This document shows, piece by piece, positions 53,857 to 63,156 of a stretch of DNA of 64,000 nucleotides. The stretch is taken from NCBI RefSeq assembly GCF_009729015.1, contig NZ_CP045482.1, forward strand, positions 1,732,001 to 1,796,000, in the 5' to 3' direction. The notes below the pieces were generated by a model. The model was given only the letters and a program-made list of their open reading frames with translations, had not been told where the DNA came from and made no database searches. Numbering within the stretch: position 1 is the stretch's first letter; each line of letters opens with the position of its first letter. The translations under genes and the position numbers were made by a program. This DNA comes from Acidianus ambivalens (GTDB lineage: Archaea > Thermoproteota > Thermoprotei_A > Sulfolobales > Sulfolobaceae).

Positions 53857-54567
53857 TCATGTAAATGGAAAACCCAGGACGAGACTCAATAAATAGCCTA
53901 TAAACATGAAAGGTAGAACTGGAACACCCCACGCAACCCAAATGTATGAATCTTCGCTAATCTTCCTTTCCTCAACTAATTTTCTGAACTTTTGCTTCCA
54001 TTCCTTATCATCCTCTTCTATTGAGAAAGTGCTCCTAAGAGTTACATTACCGTTATCATCAACTTGAGTTAGAGGAAAAAGAAAACTAGAGTTAAGAAAA
54101 TCTTTAACTTTTATTCTTTTAGCGCTTAAAGCCAAGATTATTCTCTTGCTAAACGGCATTCCCTTCGTGTATTTAAAATATTTTGCTAAATTATATAAAC
54201 TAACTAGGAAGACGGAGATTGAAGAATAGAGAATAACAACTAGGGGCTCCATTCCTAACTCTGAAAAAGTTGGGAAAAATAATGGATAAACTGATGGATT
54301 CGATAAACCTATAATTAAAATAGCCATTAAATCAGCTCCTCCCATGAGGGAAAGTTTATAAAACATATAAAGGACAAAAACAGAAACTCCTAGAGAATAG
54401 GAATAAAGGAATAGATCAATCTTGTGCACGTAAAAAATAAAGAATACTACCAAAGGAAGGTAAATTAACCACGTTTTGAAGTCCACTTCTCTATATTTTA
54501 AATCCAAGATAGAAACGTGGATAAGCATTATTGATGTTAAAACAATTTGAAGAAAATAAATTAACAC
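53857..54567 (-). CDS. pibD: Archaeal prepilin peptidase PibD
   Basis: Membrane aspartic protease of 236 residues that cleaves class III signal peptides of archaellins and type IV pilins. The two catalytic aspartates are in HVSILDLKYREVDF (about Asp22) and SLMGGADLMAIL (GGAD, GxGD-like). About six helices and a cytosolic region near residues 140-200 (KRIKVKDFLNSSFLF) are seen. It starts with GTG at 54567, directly after a GC-rich structured stretch that may be its leader. Length is normal for Sulfolobus PibD. Confidence 0.82.
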   Translation of the reverse strand: MLIYFLQIVLTSIMLIHVSILDLKYREVDFKTWLIYLPLVVFFIFYVHKIDLFLYSYSLGVSVFVLYMFYKLSLMGGADLMAILIIGLSNPSVYPLFFPTFSELGMEPLVVILYSSISVFLVSLYNLAKYFKYTKGMPFSKRIILALSAKRIKVKDFLNSSFLFPLTQVDDNGNVTLRSTFSIEEDDKEWKQKFRKLVEERKISEDSYIWVAWGVPVLPFMFIGYLLSLVLGFPFT

Positions 54568-54640
54568 GGCAGGAAACCCTCTTCATCCTTACCCTCTGCG
54601 GGGCTGTCTAGGGCTAGATACCCCTTGTGATCATTTATGC
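54566..54640 (-). ncRNA. GC-rich structured leader or small RNA upstream of pibD
   Basis: About 65 nt of GC-rich DNA. On the minus strand it folds as a long hairpin, GGGGTATCTAG..CTAGACAGCCCC, followed by GCAGAGGGTAAGGATGAAG and a GCAG/CTGC stem, ending just before the GTG of pibD. A TATA-like GATTTAAAATC at about 54648-54658 would start transcription about 25 nt on, at the left edge of the hairpin. It could be a 5' UTR or an independent RNA. It shares ACAAGGGGTAT with the MITE at 15009-15019, so IS origin is also possible. Confidence 0.4.
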
Positions 54641-54755
54641 TATCGCAGATTTTAAATCTATCCTCGAGCTATCCTAAATAAAAATTGTAATAAGGAATTA
54701 TTACTTCCATAAGATAAGATTTTATATTGCTTATACTCTTTATATAACGAGATTT

Positions 54756-55892
54756 ATGTTTGAACTTTCAAAAGAATTAGAAGAGTATAGAAATAAAGTA
54801 AGGGACTATACGCAAAAAGTTGTAAAAGATTACGCAAAGAAGATGGACGAAACTAATGACGGTGGTGATAAAATAGTCAAGGACTTCGGAGAAATGGACT
54901 TACTAGGTATGAAAATCCCAACGAAATATGGTGGTTTAGGTCTAGGAGAAATTGCTTTCGCAATTGCTACTGAGGAATTAGGAAGCGAAAGTGGAGGGGC
55001 TTCCCACAGCCTTCATACTCAGCTTAATGCGTTGCAATTACTTGTGTCAGTAGGAGGAGACTCTGCTAAAGATTGGATTGAAAGAGGTGTAAAAGCAAAA
55101 GAGATCTATGCTGTAGCCTTAACTGAACCCGCTGCAGGTTCAGATCTAGGAGCACTTCAAACTACAGCAAAGCCAGATGGAGATGAATTAGTGCTTAACG
55201 GAGAGAAAATATTTACAAGCGCTGCATCATTTTCCACAAAAATGGTTGTTTTAGCCAGAACTAGCGGTAACCCTGGAGATAAGAACGGAATCTCATTACT
55301 CCTAATAGACTCCAAATTGCCTGGAATAGAAATTCATAAGTTAGATTTAATGGGTATTAGAGGTGCAGGAGTATCTTATGTTAAATTCAACAACGTTAGA
55401 ATTCCCAAGGATTCAATAATAGGGAAGGAAGGAGATGCGTTTAGAGGAGCTATAAAAGCGTTGATGATAAGCAGAAATGGTTATGCAGGAATAGCAGTTG
55501 GAATTGCTAGAGGTGCAGTAGAAGAGGCCATTAATAGAGCAGCTACCAGAAAACAGTTCGGTAAAGCACTAATAGAACAAGAGTGGATTGGCTTTAACTT
55601 AGCCGATGCCTATATAAAAGTTGAGGCCGCGAGACTTTTAACTTGGAGAGCTGCATCACTCTTGGATAAAGGAGTTGAGGCATTAACTGAGGCATCAATG
55701 GCTAAATACTTTGCTGCAGTTACTGCTGCTGAAACTACTAGGACTGCTTTACATATTTTCGGAGGTCACGGATTAAATAGGGGTTCTAAAGTCGAGAGAT
55801 TATATAGAGATGCGAAAATAATGGAAATAGCCGAAGGAACTAATGAAATGCAATTACTTGCAGTATCAAGGAGCTTCCAACAAAAGAAATAA
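54756..55892 (+). CDS. Acyl-CoA dehydrogenase
   Basis: FAD enzyme of 378 residues that makes a trans-2-enoyl-CoA. ALTEPAAGSDLGALQTTAKP (signature 1), GIRGAGVSYVKFNNVRIPKD, AVGIARGAVEEAINRAATRKQFGK (signature 2) and the C-terminal IFGGHGLNRGSKVERLYRDA with KIMEIAEGTNEMQL carry the FAD-binding and catalytic Glu sites (EGTNE). Chain length preference is unknown. TATATAACGAG lies about 18-26 nt upstream, indicating a leaderless mRNA. It converges on the ion transporter with a 27-bp overlap. Confidence 0.9.
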   Translation: MFELSKELEEYRNKVRDYTQKVVKDYAKKMDETNDGGDKIVKDFGEMDLLGMKIPTKYGGLGLGEIAFAIATEELGSESGGASHSLHTQLNALQLLVSVGGDSAKDWIERGVKAKEIYAVALTEPAAGSDLGALQTTAKPDGDELVLNGEKIFTSAASFSTKMVVLARTSGNPGDKNGISLLLIDSKLPGIEIHKLDLMGIRGAGVSYVKFNNVRIPKDSIIGKEGDAFRGAIKALMISRNGYAGIAVGIARGAVEEAINRAATRKQFGKALIEQEWIGFNLADAYIKVEAARLLTWRAASLLDKGVEALTEASMAKYFAAVTAAETTRTALHIFGGHGLNRGSKVERLYRDAKIMEIAEGTNEMQLLAVSRSFQQKK

Positions 55893-57092
55893 ATAAAGGA
55901 TGAAGGAATTCAATAAAAGTACTGGTAATGAGTAAGCTATAAATTCGAAAAATCCAAATCCTTTTCCTCCTCTATTTTCTGACGCTTCTGAAATTATTAT
56001 ATTACTTGCAGCACCTATTAAAGTAAGATTTCCAGCTATTGTACTCCCTGCAGCTAGCGCTAGCCAATCAGCAATTGAGGTTGAATGATACTCAAACAAT
56101 ATTGGAATATAAATTGCAACAAGGGGAACGTTAGATAAAATTTGGCTTAAAAGAATTGAAGATATAAATATGAGAAGAATTGAAGTTGGAGGCGGTAAAA
56201 ATTTTGACATTTCTGCAATTACGCCTCCGCAGAGTATTCCCTCCGTAAATATAAATAAACCTATGAAGAAAATTATGGTACTCCAATCAATTCTTCTTAC
56301 AATATCTCTTCTCTCTGGAGATATTAAAAGTAAAATTGAAGATGTAGTAAGAGAGCCTAGAAGTATATCTATACCGACGTAGCTTAATGTGAAGAATAGA
56401 ACTATAGTTACTAAAAGAAGAATAAAGGATAAATAAGCTAACCTTTTATTTTCTATCTCTATTTTATCAGGATTAAACGTAAGATTAGGCAAATATTTTC
56501 TAAACATCAGCCTTAAGATTGGGTAAGTTAATACAAGATTAAGTAGAGTAGGAATTGATAAATACTCTATAAACACGAGAAACGGATTCTTTATCCCAGA
56601 ATCTAGAGCTATTAAAAGATTTTGAGGATTCCCAGTAGGAAACATAACGCTTCCTATGGTTACACCAAAAGCTAAGGCATAAAGGAAAGGCTTTTCATCT
56701 ATTTTCATTTCCTTTTTCATTTCCAAAATTACTGGAGTCCAACTCGCTGATAATCCGTCGTTTGTAACCAAATTAGAGAGCAGACCAGAAGTAACTAAGA
56801 CACTAAAGAGCACCTTATCTGGTCTTTTAAACTTGGAAATTATAGCATATGCAACATATTTAAGAAAGCCAGAAACTTCTAAAGCAGAGGCAAACGTAAA
56901 AATAGTTATTAGGAAAAGGATTACGTCAAGGTTAATTGCTGATAGAGCCTTTTCAGGAGTTAATACTCCTAGTATTATCATTAAGACTCCTCCAAAAAAC
57001 ATTGAAGCCCATGGCGGTATTTTAGTAAGACCTCTAGTAGCTATTAAAGAATATGTTATAATCATCACTGCTAAGGAGAAATAATTCATCAT
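55866..57092 (-). CDS. ArsB/CitM-like (ion transporter superfamily) membrane protein
   Basis: Membrane protein of 408 residues with ten to twelve helices. The helical-hairpin motif TIGSVMFPTGNPQNLLIAL and the equivalent SNVPLVAIYIPIL and AGSTIAGNLTLIGAASNIII in the second half are the repeated ends of ion transporter (ArsB, NhaD, DASS) proteins. The ion could be arsenite, citrate, sulfate or sodium; no ars genes are nearby. It is followed on the opposite strand by the acyl-CoA dehydrogenase, and by the thioesterase upstream 20 bp away on the same strand. Confidence 0.78.
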   Translation of the reverse strand: MMNYFSLAVMIITYSLIATRGLTKIPPWASMFFGGVLMIILGVLTPEKALSAINLDVILFLITIFTFASALEVSGFLKYVAYAIISKFKRPDKVLFSVLVTSGLLSNLVTNDGLSASWTPVILEMKKEMKIDEKPFLYALAFGVTIGSVMFPTGNPQNLLIALDSGIKNPFLVFIEYLSIPTLLNLVLTYPILRLMFRKYLPNLTFNPDKIEIENKRLAYLSFILLLVTIVLFFTLSYVGIDILLGSLTTSSILLLISPERRDIVRRIDWSTIIFFIGLFIFTEGILCGGVIAEMSKFLPPPTSILLIFISSILLSQILSNVPLVAIYIPILFEYHSTSIADWLALAAGSTIAGNLTLIGAASNIIISEASENRGGKGFGFFEFIAYSLPVLLLNSFILYLFLLLEAP

Positions 57093-57112
57093 GAGAAAAG
57101 ACTTAGGTTAAA

Positions 57113-58033
57113 TTAAAGATTTTTCTCCTTGATTTGCAAATTCCTCCTCTTTATAGCCTCCTGCCACAGATTTTTCTCTACTTCAGTTTCTGGATAATAT
57201 CTAGGCATTTCCTTGGGTCTACCCTCATTATCAACCCTTACATATGAGAAGTAAGCCTCTGTAACTTTTTCTTTACCGTTTTTGAAAACATTGATTAAAA
57301 CGTCAAGTGACGTCCTTCCTACATAAGTTAAACCTGCGTTAATTTCTATTATATCCCCGAGCTTTATTGGAGAATAAAAGCTCATATTAGATATTGCAAC
57401 AGTAACCACGGTGTCAGAGTACTTGTCATATCCTTTATAGCCTATGAATTTTAAAGCCAAAGAACCACCTAAGTCATCCATCATTTTAAGAAGTTTGCCT
57501 GCAGATATTATTTTACCATCATAAGTTAGGTCAGGCGATATATACACAGCGTTTGTTATCCTAAACCTTAAACCTTTTGTTTGATCTTCATTACTTTTCA
57601 TACTTCTTATCCTATTCTGCCTTCTCTTCATTGCCCTCTCAATTATAGCCTTCTCTTCCTCATTATCGTATTCTATTACTTCACCAACTTTTTGTGGTCT
57701 AAAATTCTCGTCTATTTTAACGTAAACTCCAGTTGCAGTAACTATTTTCTCATCCCCTCTATATGCTGACATTTCAACTTCCATTGACGTATTTCCAACA
57801 TATACTACGTAAGCTTCTACTTCAATTATATCACCTAGATTAGCTCCTTTTTTAAACACTACATTGTCTAAAGAAGCTATTACGCTAGTAGCCTTTGCAA
57901 CTTTTATTGCAGAAAGCATTCCAGTGTCTACTAGAAATTTCAACATGTCGCCTCCATGTAGTCTTCCCATGAAATTTGATTGCTCGTAATGTACAATATT
58001 CTGAGTCCTTACCTTAGTTTCTGAGAGCTTCAA
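57113..58033 (-). CDS. Double hot-dog acyl-CoA thioesterase
   Basis: A 306-residue protein made of two hot-dog domains: residues about 1-125 (YEQSNFMGRLHGGDMLKFLV, SVIASLDNVVFKKGANLGDI) and 165-290 (DLTYDGKIISAGKLLKMMDD, VTVAISNMSFYSPIKLGDII). The first has the HGGDML catalytic-type loop of the BACH/YciA group; in the second the matching loop is SAGKLLKMMDD. It would release free CoA from acyl-CoA. Its start overlaps the small gene at 58014 by 20 bp, so it is the last gene of the NurA-HerA operon, an odd functional mixture. Confidence 0.82.
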   Translation of the reverse strand: MKLSETKVRTQNIVHYEQSNFMGRLHGGDMLKFLVDTGMLSAIKVAKATSVIASLDNVVFKKGANLGDIIEVEAYVVYVGNTSMEVEMSAYRGDEKIVTATGVYVKIDENFRPQKVGEVIEYDNEEEKAIIERAMKRRQNRIRSMKSNEDQTKGLRFRITNAVYISPDLTYDGKIISAGKLLKMMDDLGGSLALKFIGYKGYDKYSDTVVTVAISNMSFYSPIKLGDIIEINAGLTYVGRTSLDVLINVFKNGKEKVTEAYFSYVRVDNEGRPKEMPRYYPETEVEKNLWQEAIKRRNLQIKEKNL

Positions 58034-58397
58034 TTAATTCACCTACTTCCTTAGCTAAGGAAGAGTACTTTTTATCTCTTCCTCCAAACTGCTCTAAAAT
58101 AGATTTTAGTTGTTCTAGGACTTTCACGTAATCCATTTTCTCTATTAACGTCTTAGGTATTTGGCGAAATTCTATCCTTTTTTCATTTGAAGAAAGATAA
58201 GGCAAATATTCGTCTTCAGCAGTTTGAATTAAACTAAAGCCATTCCTATCAATGACGTATTCATAAAGGCCCATTTTGCCTAAAGAAATACTAACGTCGT
58301 CCGATGGAGGCAATATTGATAATACCTTCTTAAGAAAATCCTCCTTTCTACCTTCTTTTATATACGAAAGAAGTTCTTCTTTAATCATTTTTATCAC
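58014..58397 (-). CDS. Small unknown protein of the second NurA-HerA operon
   Basis: A 127-residue acidic helical protein, MIKEELLSYIKEGRKEDFLK, SLGKMGLYEYVIDRNGFSLI, then KVLEQLKSILEQFGGRDKKY and SSLAKEVGELIEAL. Its GTG overlaps the HerA-like stop by four bases (GTGA), and its own stop overlaps the thioesterase start, so it is translationally coupled to HerA. An ATG four codons in (58388) is an alternative start. I do not recognise the family; the context suggests an accessory of the NurA-HerA machine. Confidence 0.6.
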   Translation of the reverse strand: MIKMIKEELLSYIKEGRKEDFLKKVLSILPPSDDVSISLGKMGLYEYVIDRNGFSLIQTAEDEYLPYLSSNEKRIEFRQIPKTLIEKMDYVKVLEQLKSILEQFGGRDKKYSSLAKEVGELIEALRN

Positions 58398-60205
58398 GTC
58401 TTTGACAAGTCATAATGTCCTATAGGTGGTGGAACAGGAACTTTAATTTTTACTTTCCCTTGTCTCAACCAAGGTGAAATTAAATAAGCAACACCGTTTC
58501 TTTCCCAACTAAGCATTTTAGCCTCTGTGGGCGTTAAACCCAGCTGTTCTGCAATTTCTTTGCTTATACGGAAAATAAACTTTGTATTAGCTAATTGAAC
58601 AATTATATCGCTTAAATCAGAAGGATTGTGAGTAGAAAATATGAATCCTATTTTCCTCCTTCTTCCTAACCTCATCATTGTGGCTATTTTTCCTGCAACT
58701 CTCTTTACGTAATTAGTATCTTCCTCACCACCTTTACTCGATGGGAAGAATCTATGAGCTTCATCTATAATTATTAGAAATCTTCCTTTAATATTGCCTT
58801 CCCTCATTTGCCTTTCCCTAAATGCGAATAATCTATCTAGGAAGTAGTAAGTCAGTATTTTCTGAGAAAGATCATCAAGCTCTCCGTTATAAATATCAAA
58901 AATTATTAAATTTCCAGAATTTTTCACTACATTAACTAAAAGGTCTCTTTGAGCTTTTAAGTCAAACAATTCGGTTTCTCTAAGTAAGTATAATCCCCTT
59001 AGAATATTTTCCCTTGTACTCTTGTGTAATTTAAACTTATCAAACTCAGAATCGTCCAGTAAGTCTATTAATTCCTCTAAAGTTTTACATTCCTTAGCTT
59101 CCTTACTTGAGGAAAATATTTTAAGGAAATGAGATGCTTGCTCACTGAAGTAAGGATTAAGTTTATATAAGATTTTCCTAACGTCTCGGTACCTAAAGAA
59201 AAAGGGATGAAGATTTATCTTTGAATTCCACTGGCTATTTGACAAAATTATTTGATTTCCTACAACTGAGGAATATACTTTAAGGCCTTTCATGTCAAGG
59301 TAATCCAAAAGAGGTTTAACGTATAGCTCATGATATGCCGAAGTAATAGATTCTATCTTTCCAGATTTAGCGTATTTTCTAATCCAGGTCTTTGTTATTG
59401 GGAATATAACATCTGTTTCCAGTTTATTTAATTTACCATATAATTTCTCAAATTCTGCAATACCCTGCTTTACTCCTTTATCTGTAAAGTCTGGGGGTAG
59501 GAAAATGTGGTAATAATCGCCAGTAGCATCTAATATGAATACTTTTGTACCTTCCTCGCCTATCATATACAAACCGGAAATTAAGTCCTTTATGAAAGAA
59601 GTCTTTCCTGCCCCAGTAGTTCCTATAATTAGTGCGTGGTAATTCAAATCATCTAGACTTAAACTAACTTTAACATCTAGATCTAGGTAATCCAAAGTCC
59701 CAACTTTTAATAGCCCTCTATTAAGGCTTAATGACCTCTCTATCAAGTCCGCATTTGGTAAAATAACTGGAGACTGAGGTTCTATTACAATATCTGCAGG
59801 GGAAGGTTCAGATGATGAAAGTATATCTATTTTAGTTAACATTTCGCATTTTAGTGTAACGTTATTTATCAAAGTCCCTGGAGTTTCTTCTTCTACATTA
59901 CTTACGAAATTATTATCAAAAAGAAACGATTTTACATCACTCCTCTCGTATCCTATTACTCTTAATAGGATAAAATAAAGTGTTTTTATATCTATTGCTC
60001 CAAGGAAAACTCCTATTCTACCTAAAAATGAGTATTTATAATATGTATAAGGATCTACTACAACGTTAACTGTATAGTTTTCCTCATCTATTTTATTTGG
60101 AGAATTTGGAGATACTTTTCCTATAATACTACCTAGCGTTATTGCTAAAGCTTTTGCTTTATCGACTCGATCTTTAATGTTATTGATTAATTCATCGCTG
60201 GTCAA
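58394..60205 (-). CDS. Second HerA-like DNA translocase
   Basis: A 603-residue HerA-type ATPase. A HAS-barrel-like N-terminus (ITLGSIIGKVSPNSPNKIDE) is followed by Walker A ALIIGTTGAGKTSFIKDLIS, a long insert, Walker B FLIIIDEAHRFFPSS and FIFSTHNPSDLSDIIVQLAN (sensor/arginine region). It differs clearly from the copy at 24759-26579. TTG at 60205 overlaps the NurA-like stop as TTGA. It is probably the motor for the NurA-like nuclease encoded immediately upstream. Confidence 0.82.
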   Translation of the reverse strand: MTSDELINNIKDRVDKAKALAITLGSIIGKVSPNSPNKIDEENYTVNVVVDPYTYYKYSFLGRIGVFLGAIDIKTLYFILLRVIGYERSDVKSFLFDNNFVSNVEEETPGTLINNVTLKCEMLTKIDILSSSEPSPADIVIEPQSPVILPNADLIERSLSLNRGLLKVGTLDYLDLDVKVSLSLDDLNYHALIIGTTGAGKTSFIKDLISGLYMIGEEGTKVFILDATGDYYHIFLPPDFTDKGVKQGIAEFEKLYGKLNKLETDVIFPITKTWIRKYAKSGKIESITSAYHELYVKPLLDYLDMKGLKVYSSVVGNQIILSNSQWNSKINLHPFFFRYRDVRKILYKLNPYFSEQASHFLKIFSSSKEAKECKTLEELIDLLDDSEFDKFKLHKSTRENILRGLYLLRETELFDLKAQRDLLVNVVKNSGNLIIFDIYNGELDDLSQKILTYYFLDRLFAFRERQMREGNIKGRFLIIIDEAHRFFPSSKGGEEDTNYVKRVAGKIATMMRLGRRRKIGFIFSTHNPSDLSDIIVQLANTKFIFRISKEIAEQLGLTPTEAKMLSWERNGVAYLISPWLRQGKVKIKVPVPPPIGHYDLSKT

Positions 60206-61311
60206 GCCAGCTCACCAGATAGCCTACTGTAAAAGCTAGCCTGAATTCCTAGCCTTTCTACTATTGATACTATGTATCTATAGAGAGCTAAACTGGTCTT
60301 CTTTGCTTTAAAGTCTGCCAAAGCTAATAATGGCGGGATTCCGTCTTTTGTTATTCCCATAGATGCTATCATTCCCAAAATTGTTGGATCTTTAGTTAGT
60401 GTCTCTATTCTTAAGATAGAGAATTTGGAAACGTAAGGATGAAAGGGAATGATCAAGTAATACATATAGACTGTCGTGTTGTTACATATTCTCTTAGAGA
60501 AAGGACCTAATGCAAGAATTTTGTAAGGTGGCGAATAATTAAACCTTACAAGATGAAGTATAAAGGACTCGTCGGAGAGGAATATTTTTGGGTCAATCCT
60601 AAATTTTTGGTAAATTATTGACCTTGTTCTATCATCTATTGAATCAATTAATCCTCTAGATTTATCTAATCTTTTCACTATACCTATAAAATTACTATCT
60701 AATATCTTTTTTCTTTCTTCCAAAATTTTTTCCTTAAACTTTGAAGTTAAATACAAATAGGAAGGAAAAAGAGGACCGTCGACTAATATTTTACCTTTAC
60801 CTTTGACAACATTTAGTGCCTTAGTCTCTAATACTGATCTTATTTCACTTTCTATAACCTCAAATCCTTCAGTTGAATAAAAAGGATCTCCTGTTATAGA
60901 AATTGGAGAAACATAAGGGCCAAAATATAGGTAAGGGTCAATTTTAGAATTCTCGGATATTGAGGAAGCTACTGCTATAAAAGGTTCTTTTAATTCTAGC
61001 TCTTTTTCTCCATCTAAAGAAGGATAAACTCCATAAATAGGAATTGAGGAAGATGAAATCGCGACAGCCGAGACGCTTATTATGCCTTTGCCAGATACAA
61101 AGCTCCTACTACTTCCATCTACTGCGTAAATTTCCTGATTGAATGAAGAAGGATGAACTTCAAAGAATATGTCCTCATTCTCTAAAACAGAAGGAGAAGT
61201 AGTACTGTTTAACTCTACATAATCATCAAGGGAAGTGATTGTCAGATATTTCGAAACATAATTTACAACAATGCTATTGAGTATTTCCATAATATTTTGC
61301 TGAGATTGCAT
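60202..61311 (-). CDS. Second NurA-like nuclease
   Basis: A 369-residue protein with NurA motifs: EIYAVDGSSRSFVSGKGIIS (DGSSR metal site), GKGKILVDGPLFPSYLYLTS (second acidic site) and ISVSAVAISSSSIPIYG. The C-terminal FKAKKTSLALYRYIVSIVER matches the NurA dimer region. It is the first gene of an operon with a HerA-like gene, the unknown 127-residue gene and a thioesterase. Together with 23576-26579 the window has two NurA-HerA sets. Confidence 0.72.
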   Translation of the reverse strand: MQSQQNIMEILNSIVVNYVSKYLTITSLDDYVELNSTTSPSVLENEDIFFEVHPSSFNQEIYAVDGSSRSFVSGKGIISVSAVAISSSSIPIYGVYPSLDGEKELELKEPFIAVASSISENSKIDPYLYFGPYVSPISITGDPFYSTEGFEVIESEIRSVLETKALNVVKGKGKILVDGPLFPSYLYLTSKFKEKILEERKKILDSNFIGIVKRLDKSRGLIDSIDDRTRSIIYQKFRIDPKIFLSDESFILHLVRFNYSPPYKILALGPFSKRICNNTTVYMYYLIIPFHPYVSKFSILRIETLTKDPTILGMIASMGITKDGIPPLLALADFKAKKTSLALYRYIVSIVERLGIQASFYSRLSGELA

Positions 61312-61333
61312 CTTCTATTAATGTTTAATAATC

Positions 61334-62669
<1,336 letters not shown>

Positions 62670-62718
62670 ATTATTCCTAAAGATTAAGGATTTATATTTC
62701 ATTTTATTATGAGTACTC

Positions 62719-63156
62719 ATGATAGCCAAAGACAAGATAAGTTCTCTACGAGAAGAATTGAATAACTTAAGTGAAACTAATTTAAGTATAGCTGAGCAGG
62801 GAATATTACAATTTATTAAGGAACAAGTAGATAAAGAAGAAGAATTAGTAAGTAACTTTGATAAAAGCACTTCTGAAAATAATTACGATAAAGCGATCTC
62901 AGACTTTTTCCAACTTATTCAAAGAACTAATTTAATGTATGCTTATATAATGCAACCTTCTGTTCTTTCCATGTTGTCAAACGAGAAATTTAGTAAGATC
63001 GTACAAGATCTACTTGATTGCATCTCGCAAATAGTCTCGGACGTTATACTTACCTTTAAACATAATATGAAACAGTTTGGATTAGATAGTGTTAACGTAA
63101 ATATTACATCGAATCCACCATCAATTAGTATATCCTTGGCGATAAAGAATGCTTGA
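62719..63156 (+). CDS. Small helical protein of unknown function
   Basis: A 145-residue protein without membrane segments: charged N-terminal helices (KDKISSLREELNNLSETNLS, then EQGILQFIKEQVDKEEELVS), a middle part rich in aromatic/Met (LIQRTNLMYAYIMQPSVLSM) and a C-terminal beta hairpin (VNVNITSNPPSISISLAI). I do not recognise a family. Its stop overlaps the PGI/PMI start by 8 bp, so the genes are translationally coupled. Start at ATG 62719, divergent from the flavoprotein. Confidence 0.55.
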   Translation: MIAKDKISSLREELNNLSETNLSIAEQGILQFIKEQVDKEEELVSNFDKSTSENNYDKAISDFFQLIQRTNLMYAYIMQPSVLSMLSNEKFSKIVQDLLDCISQIVSDVILTFKHNMKQFGLDSVNVNITSNPPSISISLAIKNA

